Made by a program: the position numbers and the translations under genes. A stretch of 64,000 nucleotides of DNA from Siderastrea siderea (Eukaryota; Cnidaria; Anthozoa; Scleractinia; Rhizangiidae). The DNA lies in NCBI GenBank assembly GCA_964030785.1, contig OZ034968.1:47420730-47484729 (forward strand), in the 5' to 3' direction. How positions within the stretch are numbered: position 1 is the stretch's first letter; every line of letters begins with the position of its first letter. Of this stretch, positions 54,171 through 64,000 are shown piece by piece. Below the pieces are notes generated by a model. The model worked only from the letters and a program-made list of their open reading frames with translations. It was not told the origin of the DNA and made no database searches.

Positions 54171-54920
54171 CCGTAAACACCAGCGTATAAGCCGCACCTT
54201 TTTAGCCTAAAACTTTGCGCAAAATCGGGGCTGCGGCTTATCTGCGTGAACATCTGGAAAAAAATCTGTAATTTTCCATGAATCATCAAAATAGAGTCAA
54301 AAACGTAACGGTACCACGCTATCTTCGAGAACTCATGTGGTAAATGGCCCACTGTCTCCGTTGTTGACAACTTTGATGGCAAATTTGTCAACGCAGTTAT
54401 CGAACTCCCTTTCACAGGTGAGTTTGTCACCGATGGATGGCTTCCAAATATCCTTGTAAACCTGCATGGAAGCCACGAACAGCTAAAGAAATCGCTAAAA
54501 TTTGCTTTGGAAATTGAACAAAGCGACAACACTTGTCACCAGTTTTCTCTCTTCTCATCGAATGCCTGGCTACTAAGCCCTGATACGCAACCGAACGTCC
54601 GAACGAACTTACTCACAAATTTACGGACTTGAATAGCTTTAACTGTAAAAATGCTGTAAAAGTTCATCGGGGAAAGCAGTCTTGTGTTCAAGTACGTTTT
54701 CATACCTTTTTTATCCTTGTTATAAGGATTAAAATGCGTGTTTGAGTCTTATTCAGACTACAAATTGAATCACCGATCCGTAGTGAAAAAGACTTCACTT
54801 CAGCCAATATGTTCATTGAATGAAATGACTTGGCAATGAATTTTTGACAAAAAAAATTTTTTCCAAATCTTCAGGGGTGCGGCTTATCTGCGAGTGCGGC
54901 TTATATGCCGGTGTTTGCGG
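54171..54920. mobile_element. 750-bp MITE with TA duplication
   Basis: CCGTAAACACCAGCGTATAA at 54171 is mirrored by TATATGCCGGTGTTTGCGG ending at 54920. Both ends are followed by AAGCCGCACC-type subterminal repeats, and TA flanks both sides. No transposase is encoded. Confidence 0.75.
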
Positions 54921-56738
54921 TACCTACTGCAGGAACTTTTAAAACCTTAATTTCACCAACTTAAAACCACGTGCAGCGTGAAATTTGTCTCCAATACATA
55001 TATTCCCACAGTTTTTCAAATGGCCACAATAAAACCCCTCCGAGATATAACGGTTCAAAGTTGTCAAACTCCCTCGTTCCCAATCCCCCTACACCCTACG
55101 CTGAGCACTGGAGCCCAGGTGCTACACTGCCAAACATATAAAGACTTCCATTTTGGAAACACTTCAAATTGGCCATCTTTACGCCATGATTTTCTCCAAA
55201 CTACACGTCCATGTCCGCTTCAAACACCAGTTTCGCTACAAAGAACCATTCCCCATAGTTTTTCGCAGATCTGGAAGACCTCCAAGAAATATGACAGCCG
55301 TCCAAAGATTAGCGCTTGTGATGGTCTGAATTGGGTTTGTTTGTTTTCCATCTCTTGATTCCATTACACAGTTCCATTTCTCCTCAACAAGCTTCCACCT
55401 GCAAGTAGCTACGTGCTTACATCAGAACAAGCTGGTTTTCAGGTAAGAAATGGGTCTGGAAGAATGACAACGACGGAACCTGACAACACAAAAGGGTCCA
55501 ACAGAATAAGACCCTCACTTGTAAAATTCTCTCAAAGTAAACCAGCCCTCAATGTAGCTAACAGCCAGCTACCAGTGAACTAGCCAGCTAAAGCAGAGCT
55601 TTCTACCCGCTAAAATATTATTTCCAGCCGTGGGATAATTTCTCCAGGCAAACAGCCAAAAATGCTGGTGTGATTTAAGGCGTCTATTGCACTTAAAACG
55701 TAGAATCTCAAGTGATCAAAGCAGTGTCAGTGATGCAGCACTTACCTGAATTTCAAGAAAGCCTGCCAGATTCACCTGTCAAGACATTTTGCCATGTCTT
55801 GATAACAAAAAAAGAAATTGGACTTTCGACAGAGCTGATCAATGAGGAAAAGAGGCTTTCGGTTCTTGGTTCAATGCAAATGGGTCTACCAAGTTGTCGT
55901 GAAGAAAGGCAAAAAATCGAAACCATTAATGGAAGAGAGCTTGAGGAAGAAACGTGGTAAAATTTGGCACCTCAAGAAAGGAAAAGAAGCGATACACAGT
56001 GAAGAGTACACCCGAGTGATGAGACGGCATACTGCTACTCTCGGCAGTTGCCTTTCAAGACTTCAGTCAAGTCAGCTACAGGACAATAAGGTACTCTGTT
56101 AAATGCAGGGCTCCTTGTGTCAAATCGTCATGTCTTGAGGCAATCACCTGCATCTGTAAACGAAACAACTATTTTGCGGTTGTTAAAAAATTTGAGAGAG
56201 ACACTGAAAACGTTTTTTGTTCTGACCTTTCCAGTCCCAAGGTAACAATTGAGCACCTCAGAACAGTTAAGTCTGACAACAGGCAGCTGCACTGCATTCA
56301 TGTAGACAAAATACTTTACAAATGCTTTTTAATTGGTACTGGTGGTACTTCATTATATCTAGGAGTTGCACCAAACTCAACGGAAACATTTTAGTGTAAC
56401 AGACGTTCCACTTTCCAACTGTGCATACTTCAATACTTGCATGTGCTGTACAAGTTGTTTCAAGCTCCATTTATTGCATCTAATCTTAAATCCCTACACT
56501 CAAAAGTGACATTTGATCCTATGCCTAGTTAATGATTATATTATTGCACGCATATTGTAACATCCTCCGTTACATAAAGTAAAACAAAATTAAAGTGTTC
56601 TTCATTCAGTTGAAAACAAGATAAATCAAGAGTCCAAGCTCAACAAAACATTTGTAATAAAATAATCGGCGATCAGTTTCTGAACTGTAACAAAGGGTTA
56701 GTAAGTTGGGATGGTTATTCATGAGCAAACATAGTCCT
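54921..56738. other. Anonymous stretch with weak coding-like frames
   Basis: Frames at 55712-55960 and 55842-56102 (plus strand) are Glu/Lys-rich and overlap; neither has a recognisable domain or splice context. Nothing else was seen. Confidence 0.35.
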
Positions 56739-58681
56739 TCAGGTAAACCGGGGTCTCCTGTCACGCTGTGGTCTCTGGTACTGATCGGTACTGCTCTCAC
56801 AAGAGGTCGATCCTAGGGGTTTGTCAACTGGTTCGGCAGGTAAGGTAGGGATGCTGGGCACATCTGGTTTGGGAGTGCTAGAGTCACCCGCTGGATCTGA
56901 TTGAATGGGCTGAATTGGTGACTCTGATGTCTTTTTCAGGTGCTGCCTATTTCTCCGGTAGACAGTTCCATTTTGAGTCTCCACCATGTATGACCGTTCA
57001 TCTAATCTTGCCGTTACTTGGGCCTTTGGCCACTGCAATCATCGCGGTGCGTGTGAGAGTGGTTTCTGAAGAATCATTTCCAGTGGTTTGTGGTCACTTT
57101 CCACATTGACATGGCGACCAAATGTATACTGGTTTAATTGTTCAAGAGAGAAGACGATAGCCAGCATCTCTTTTTCAATTTGCGCGTATCATTTCTCTGT
57201 CTCTGTCAGTGCTCGGCTTGCGTACTCAATGGGTCGGCCATTCTGTAGTAAAGCTGCTCTGAGGCCACCTTGACTCGCATCACATTGGATGGTAATCTCA
57301 CTGCAGGGGTCATAATAGCTCAGCACTGGAGCTTGTGTGACCATGTGTTGTATTTTCTGGAATGCGCTGTCCTGCTCCTCGGACCAGTGCCATTGTGTGT
57401 CTTTCCTTGTCAGGCGACGTATAGGCTCCATGATTTCTGAAAGCTTGGAAAGGAACTTCGCTAAGTAGTTCACGAAGCCATTCAGCCTTTGAACTCCTTC
57501 GACATCTTCTGGTGTTGCCATTTTGGTTACGGCCTCCACCTTAGCGGGGTCAGGTTTCAGACCATCAATCAATAACAGGTGACCCGTGTAAGGAACCTCT
57601 TTCTGGCGCAGTTTCATCTTGTCTGCATTCAGAACTATGCCGTAATCTAGACATCTTTGCAGTAGCTTCTCCAGGTTCTCGTCGTGATTTGAAGTGGCTT
57701 CGTCGTCATTCTGTCCCTTTCCACAGACCAGGATGTCGTCTGCAATACACAGAACTCCTTCCAGGTTCTCTAGGGCATGGTGTAGATGTTTCTGGAATAT
57801 CTCTGACGATGCGGATAGGCCAAAAGGTAGACGACACCAACGGTATCTACCATAGGGAGTGGCGAATGTTGTAAGGGCACTTGATTCACGACACAATGCC
57901 AGTAACCAGACTTGAGATCGACCGTGGAAAAGATTCGTGCTTCAGACAGCTCGGGAAGTATGTCCTCTAGAACAGGTAGCTGATATCTCTCTCTCCTAAG
58001 TGCTGTATTTAATGGTCTGGGGTCTAGGTAGATCCTCAAGGCTCCAGTCTTCTTAACTGCCACACCTAATCTGCTGACCCATTGGGTGGGCTCATCTACT
58101 GGAGTGATAACACCTATTTCTTGTAGACGGTCCAGTTCCTGCTTTAGCTGGCCCTTGAGTGAAGCTGGTACACTTCTAGGTGGCGCAACAACGGGAGTTA
58201 TGTTTTGATCAACTTCTAAATGCACCATTCCGGGTAGCGTTCCTAATTGTCGTTGGAACACCTCAGGGTAATGCTTGGCAATTTCTTCAGTTGTATTAAT
58301 ACTCTTGACTGCTGACCTCATCCGGTGGGGTGGTTGTGCAATCTTGAAATTTTCTTCATTGACAGTGATTAGGCCTATTTGCTGGGCTGCCCGCGCTCCT
58401 ATGATTGGTGTTAGTTGTTTTTCCACAACTAAAAATTCCAATGAGAACTTCTTTCCGTTCTTCGGGTTTTGAAGAATGGTGCGACAGGACCCGAGAGGCT
58501 GCAATGTCGTATCATTCCACATTCGCAGTGTCTTCGTTGTGCGCTTGAGTGGCTCGTCTGGAGCAAGCTCGGCGGGAATTACAGTAACTGAATTACTGCT
58601 GTCAACTTGGAATTTCACAGGTTTCTTTGCAACAACCATTTCTAGTGTAGATTTCTTTTGGTTAATCTTTCTTAATTGCAT
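56739..58681 (-). pseudogene. Ty3/gypsy element 2, pol remnant with internal deletion
   Basis: The minus strand carries, from 58681 down, a protease-like start (FQVDSSNSVTVIP, with the DTG/DSG Gly replaced), RT motifs (YLDPRPLNTAL, FSTVDLKSGYWH, LPFGLSASSEIFQKH, CIADDILVCG) and part of RNase H (IQCDASQGGL, ESDHKPLEM). A frameshift lies near 57880 and a TGA near 57187. The rest of RNase H and the integrase core are deleted at about 57058; the text resumes with an integrase C-terminal tail (VYRRNRQHLKKT) ending at 56739. No gag or LTR was found. Confidence 0.85.
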
Positions 58682-60811
58682 GTACCACTTCCGGTCGGTC
58701 TGTAATGCTTGTGATGTATTCTATGTGATCTATTCTATTTTACACATGATTTAAACAGCAATTATTATTCAAGTGAACTCCTCAGTCTCAATGGTTTTTA
58801 GTTACAAGGAAGTTTTTGTTCTACTGTTAGTTTAATCATCTCCTCTGTGCATACTGGCTTAATTGCAAGGCCTACAAGAGATGTGATCTCATACCAGGCT
58901 GCTTTAATATTAAACTGCAGCTGTGTGTTGAATTATTTACGAGACTGTGTGTTAATTCGGTGGTTAAAGTTATTTAAATAAAAAGTAATTCTATCATAAT
59001 GGTTTTTTGTTGCTTTATTGTAGAGTTAGTGCAAGCCGTGGTAATTTGGGTGAATAATCAACTGCTGATTATGATATAACTTGCTGTGACACAGAGCTGC
59101 ACTGAACATATGTAATCCAGTCTGTGATAAGTAGTATGCCTAGCATGCACGGTTTCAATTTAAACTTATCCTGTTTTAAAGTGAAATTTATCAATGAATA
59201 GCATATTTATCAAGATTCAGAACGTTTCTTCTATGATGCCATTGTGAAATGTGGAGGATAATCAAGTCTTCAAAACACCATTGTGTTAATCTACCGTATG
59301 TCTGCCATGTCGAGACAATAAGTGTAAAAAAACCCTTACCGAACAGACTCTACTAGTAAAGAGAACAAAAGAACTTTGCAAAGCACATTTAAATTCGCTA
59401 AGGTCCGATCCGGGTAGGGTTTTTATGTAAGGATCTTCCATCGTGGACTTACGCAGTCAATTGCACAGACAAACGGCTTGGGGTGTCAATAATCAAGTCA
59501 ATTTTTGTGCGGAGACAGTAAGGACCTGTGTGTCCCCCCCTTTGTCAGCATCTTTCTGAGGATGTTTGATTTGTTTGAGTTTGGGATGGGTTCCTGAGTC
59601 AAGAGTAAATTTGGGCAGAGGTTTTCTTGGGGTGTGGGGAGGTTATCCAGGGAGGAGGTGTAAGGAAGGGTGAGGTTTTCAGAAACCTCGGGCTTTTTGG
59701 TCAGCAGTGTAATGTCTAGGCAACCCCAAACCGCTGACCAATAGAATTCTAGGATAAGCTGGACGGTTCGGTTTCTCTTGATTGCTGAAAATGCTGACAC
59801 GATCTACTGTCTACTGACACAAGCTATGAAGCTTACATAGTGTACGTAAGTACGATATTGCGTTTGCCTGTTTCTGCTTCATGTTTACACTGAAATGTTA
59901 ATAAATAAATAAAATAAAGGTCTTATTTTATTTTGGTTTGCTCGGTATTCTAGTTTGATTTCTGAGGTGTTTACAAATTGACGTCGGGGGATGTTTATTG
60001 ACTTATTGTACATACTTCACTTGTGCACCTCGTGAAATAAAGGAAACGCTCTTTGTTTATAAAACAGCTAAAACCCAGATAAACATGTTTTTGTTGTTGG
60101 ATTTTAAAACTGCTGTCACATTGCGTGGTCAAGTTCTGATTATGACACGTTTTGCTCATTGTTGATACGACTGTATCGGCCCGTATTTAATAGAGTTGCA
60201 GAAACTTTGTATGGCACGTTTCATGTTCATCATTTGTTGGAAAGGAGCTTAATTTCTGAATTTCCAAAAGCACCAAATAATTCACCAACCAAGATGAAAC
60301 AAACGTAGCTTCGATTTATGGAAAGAGAAATAAACTCATTTACTTTTGCATATCAGAAAATGAAGAAATTGATCTTTAATGCGAAGATATTAAAGTGCCA
60401 CTGGGACCAGAACTTTGGTATTCCATGTTTTTACATTTTAGTCACCATGCCAAATTTCAACTTATTTTCAGATGGTTTTTGTTAAGATTTTGCAGCTGCC
60501 ATTACTGGCCCTTGTTCTGGAAGCTGGCTTGCAGATGAGCGGAAGTGATGTCAGAGGCTCACCTCAAACCTTACGTGCATCGAGGAAAGATTTCGCATGA
60601 TGAGCGAATTGCATTTCCCCAGTCAGTGTTTTAAACACACATGTGCACATTGAAATAACAGTTGGCTTAAAACCGATTCATAACATTTATTTATCAGTTT
60701 CAGATGTCCGCACATGCCCCCACATGTGCGGGCCGTTTATTTAATCCATGGCATGGCATGATTTGAGTCTTGCCTTTTTATCCATTTTTGTGTCACATGT
60801 AAGAAAGTTCA
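58682..60811. other. Anonymous stretch, nothing recognised
   Basis: AT-rich; the longest frame (59498-59800, minus, 100 residues) has no recognisable features. Confidence 0.4.
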
Positions 60812-61050
60812 TGATAAATAAAGATGGTCAATTTTAAGCTCGGAGAAGAAATAAGAAAAGATGGAATATTCATCGTGTTGCGAGCGTGGGACAGAGAAAA
60901 AATCTGAGTCCCCGACGGGAATCGTGGGTCATGGGTTCGATTCCCATCGGGGACTCAGATTTTTTCTTTGTCCCACGCTTGCGACATGCTGAATATTCCA
61001 TCTTTTCTTATTTCTTCTCCGAGCTTAAAATTCACCATCTTTATTTATCA
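60812..61050. repeat. 239-bp inverted repeat made of two SINE-tail copies
   Basis: Arms of about 110 bp starting TGATAAATAAAGATGG and ending CCATCTTTATTTATCA enclose a short loop. The right arm contains GGGTTCGATTCCCATCGGGG, a tRNA T-arm-like segment, and continues into the same tail as the copy at 61141. Confidence 0.75.
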
Positions 61051-61140
61051 CCTATAGGGCACTTCGACATTGCCGATCCTAGCAGTATGCAGGACGTGTG
61101 TCACTACGAACTCAGTAAATATGACCTATGGTCGCCACGA

Positions 61141-61272
61141 GTCTCCCAGTAGCTCAGCGGTTAGAGCGTCCGACCAGTGTACGGAAGGTCATGGTTTCGA
61201 TTCCTGTCGGGGACTCATGTTTTTTCTTCGTCCGACGCTCGCGACATGCTGAATATTCCATCTTTTCTTGAG
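61141..61272 (+). mobile_element. tRNA-derived SINE copy
   Basis: TAGCTCAGCGGTTAGAGCG (A-box type) and GGTTTCGATTCC (B-box type) with acceptor-like AGTCTCC/GGGGACT. An anticodon-like loop CCAGTGT lacks the usual T33, so it is not a working tRNA. The tail GACATGCTGAATATTCCATC matches the arm at 60985-61010. Confidence 0.55.
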
Positions 61273-62964
61273 AAAGTTCATGTTGTATGAGCTATTTAGC
61301 TTTTAATGTTAGGAAATCCTAGTGAGCTCTATTGAGATTTTCAGGAAGGTTTTCCACCTTTAAATCATCACTTCAGTGGTTGATAGGTGGATGGAATTCG
61401 CAAGTTTGATGATTCAGTTACACTGAAGCTAACAGATCTAGCTGTAAGGTATCAAATAAGACTCTTTGAGTGAGTTTAAAATTTTCGATTTTCTTACATT
61501 CAGAGGGAATAGAATACAACAGAGGAAGCATTTTATACTGTCTAGAACGATGACACTCTAGACGGTTTAGGTTGATCCAAAGAACATGGGAATTCAGTGC
61601 TTAACCTTCATGGTAATCGTATCAATTCCTACATACTCCAGTAAGCTTGTATCTGCACTGACTTTTGAGACAAATTAGTGTCTAGATTCCTGGCGCAAGT
61701 GTTTCCATAATAGGGTACTCGGATTCCTAAAAGTTAAGACGTGAGGGGCCATTGACACATTCACAAATTCCACACTTAACTGCACATTTAGGTCAGCCCC
61801 CTCCTCCTTAATGTTCACACGTAATTTTGCACTTCCATGTTTTTCTGGAGCCGATGAGTTTAGTGGCTAGACTGGGTTTATACCAGTCACAAGGGGATGC
61901 ATTTGTATATTTTGGGTGCACCAAGTTTGTCCTACTGCAGTACGTTGTCTCTTCAAGGTGTTTTAACACATTATCTTGGTTTTGTCCTAGTTTTCCACTT
62001 TAACGTCCAAATCTTGACTCTCCCTAACCTCCTCCCACCTAAATGTCCAATGGATGTTAAGTGGGGTCTTGTGAATTTGTCAACGGCCCCAAACACTTTG
62101 AATCCAGAAACAGGTAATTGCTTCACATAGCGCTCATAGACTAAAAGGAGAAAAACATTTCAGGTGTTTCTGAAAAAAGTTTACATTAAACAAAGGAGAG
62201 TGGAAATTCTCTGGTGGATTAGTTTGCTCACATTTCCTCCACTGAGAAATTAAACAAAAGATAGGAATTAGAAGAACAACAGACTTTATATTTGTCACCC
62301 ACTTAATCAACATTGGTAGTAGATGTTGGTAGAGGTTATTACAGATTCATGGGGACTAGCTGATACTATTCACAATTTGGGGACGCAATTAGGCCAGAGA
62401 AGCCCCAGAAACATATGGGATTCAACATTTTCAGATGCAAAGCATTGAACATTTCTGTCGGATTCAAATTATTCGGATTGTTGGTGCAATCCAGGTAGTT
62501 TTAAGGTAGCTGGCACCAGTTTTCAGCTTTTTGACAGTTTGTAACTTTGAAAGAATAGAACAAAAAGACAGACCAAGGCCATTGTAACACTTTTGTGGGG
62601 TGAATTCAATAATTTATAGTTGACCAAAAATAAGTGTTATTTTGTCAATAGCGCTTACTAGGGCAACATTTCCTAAGGATTATTCAGACCTATTTTTTAG
62701 GTTGTGGCACTAATAACTAGAAAACTAACCCGGTGACCCCCTATTTTTTTAAGTAATAGCTTTTGACAGCTAGGATACAATGTACGTGCTGGTGTTTTCA
62801 GTTGTTTATCACTTAGAAGATCATCTCGTAGCCGTTAAAGACAGCCTCCTGGACTCATCTTGAGGGATTTCCTCACAACTTCTGGCTAGATTAGCCATGT
62901 TTTTGTCAAGTAGCATCAAGCGAACGTTTGAAATGGACTAAACTGCTTGCAGAACACTTGTCAG
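61273..62964. other. Anonymous stretch, nothing recognised
   Basis: No supported frame or repeat boundary. Confidence 0.4.
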
Positions 62965-63364
62965 TCAGTGCTTCAGAATGACAGTAGAGACTGTGAGACT
63001 TCTAAATTGTAAAATGTTGAGCTTTATGTGAGAATTTCTCGAGCATTTGTCCTTATTCGTTATGGTCGTTTTTGTCAAAGTGTTGAGTGATGGTGGCCAA
63101 CATACTCTTCGTCCATGTGACTCAGTTTTTAAGGTCGTAGTAAGAGAGACCACTGTCGGCGATGTTTTGTGCCATTGATCTCTTAATTGGTCCTGTGTCG
63201 GTTGCGTTAAACAATTTGTCACTGAATGTTAGAAGAAGTTCATGGCGGCAATCAAGGTGGAACATGTTTTCAGCTGCGTGGGAAACACTGGTGACACTGT
63301 ACACGGCTCGTACCGATTTTTGGATGCAAAATTCAAGACTTCTTACAGACTTCTCCCAAAACAA
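62965..63364 (-). pseudogene. Fragment of a repeated cnidarian-type protein
   Basis: The frame 63122-63364 contains DCRHELLLTFSDKLFNATD followed by GPIKRSMAQNIADSGLSY, a motif I associate with C-terminal parts of abundant uncharacterised proteins in cnidarian genomes. After the stop at 63122 further residues continue weakly in other frames to 62965. It may belong with the coding end at 63816-64000. Confidence 0.35.
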
Positions 63365-63815
63365 TAATGTCTTTTACCAGAAAAAGAAATCAGTATAGGT
63401 AATAGCAAGGTTTTAAGGGATATTTGAGGTAAAAGCCCACGAGTTATAATTCAAAACTGTCCTTAAAATCACAAGGGGCGAATTGGCGAGTAATATTTGG
63501 GGAATTGTGAAATATAACTAGCAGTATTTATCCCAATTATCCTGCAGAAACCATGCTATTAATTGTTTAGACTACAAGGCAAAGGATCTCATCATAGTGT
63601 AATAATTTTGCTTAATAAACGCCCTAGAAAAGTCTGTTTACACTGTTTTTTCCTATTCAGAACTTTGGGTAACAAAATCAAAACAAAGTAGCAACCCAGT
63701 ATTATGGCAGGCAGCAGATCGTTTGTCGTTTTGGTCCTCGTCAGAAACAAAGTACAATCACAGGTGTATCAACACCTGCACCTGGTCTCTTAATAACATT
63801 CCATGGCATACAGAA
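63365..63815. other. Noncoding gap
   Basis: Possibly an intron or 3' flank between the two minus-strand coding pieces. Confidence 0.3.
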
Positions 63816-64000
63816 CTAATTCTTCAATGCCTCAAGTTTCTTATTTATTTCTTCCCCAATGGGCTTCAGCTCTCCTTCGTGCTCCTTGGCACTTCGCCTC
63901 ATTGCATTTGACTTGGAAATAAAAGTAACTTTCCCAGTTGACTCTGCCTTTTCTGCAAGGTCATCAGCTGATTCCATCCTTTTCTTTTGTTCTTTGAAAT
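63816..64000 (-). CDS. C-terminal end of an unknown protein, runs off right edge
   Basis: The frame is open from the window edge to TAG 63816-63818, about 60 residues, Lys/Glu-rich and helical, with SKSNAMRRSAKEHEGELK. Composition indicates a coiled-coil C-terminus. The start lies beyond the window. Confidence 0.45.
   Translation of the reverse strand, partial: FKEQKKRMESADDLAEKAESTGKVTFISKSNAMRRSAKEHEGELKPIGEEINKKLEALKN

Noticed and set aside
61147..61219. A tRNA gene with anticodon-like AGT
   Set aside because: Position 33 is not T, the T stem is poor, and the copy belongs to a dispersed SINE family.

Overview
This is an intron-bearing, gene-poor animal DNA segment packed with nested transposable elements. 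Spliceosomal introns, non-LTR, Penelope, Ty3/gypsy and tyrosine-recombinase retroelements, and a Polinton with adenovirus-like capsid genes all point to a metazoan. The element mix suggests an anthozoan cnidarian (stony coral or sea anemone), but that identification is inference.

Layout. 1-6.3 kb: a minus-strand multi-exon gene (ubiquitin-fold-like 5' exons, a coiled-coil exon, then an RNase H/transposase-like frame running off the left edge), with a two-level nested MITE in one intron. 6.3-14.1 kb: mostly noncoding, with small inverted-repeat elements, a 5'-truncated retroposon with a 13-bp target duplication, and a transposase-like fragment (12.65-13.54 kb).

14.161-34.268 kb: the centrepiece, a 20.1-kb Polinton/adintovirus-type element. 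Its ends are 183-bp near-perfect hairpins and it is flanked by a GCGTA duplication. From left to right it carries an intron-containing DD34E (Tc1/mariner-IS630) transposase, an intron-containing gene with a PB1-like N-terminus, protein-primed DNA polymerase B, retroviral-type integrase, a zinc-ribbon VLTF3-like protein, a phospholipase A2-like protein, an adenain-type protease, a membrane-active core-like protein, major capsid protein, a small basic protein, penton, an acidic/proline-rich protein, packaging ATPase, a collagen/tail-fibre-like protein, a small membrane protein, a GTGAC-repeat/TATA block followed by a highly structured RNA-like segment, a probable OB-fold protein and two paralogous cysteine-rich proteins. 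Polymerase, integrase, ATPase, fibre and several small genes carry stops or frameshifts, while capsid, penton and the two intron-bearing genes are open. This copy is therefore a fossil, though its structure is complete.

34.37-42.49 kb: a TA-flanked MITE split by a pogo-like transposon (34.418-42.377) that was itself invaded by a DIRS-type element. 42.8-43.2 kb: a SINE and a small MITE. 43.6-52.2 kb: a Ty3/gypsy element broken by a 4.6-kb ISL2EU/IS4EU DNA transposon (THAP-DDE transposase plus SAP/YqaJ protein) and by a LINE tail. 52.2-53.95 kb: a Penelope-like element with an inverted end copy and a tandem repeat. 54.17-54.92 kb: a 750-bp MITE. 56.7-58.7 kb: a truncated second gypsy element on the minus strand. 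58.7-64 kb: largely anonymous, with a SINE-derived foldback and the end of a minus-strand coding region at the right edge.
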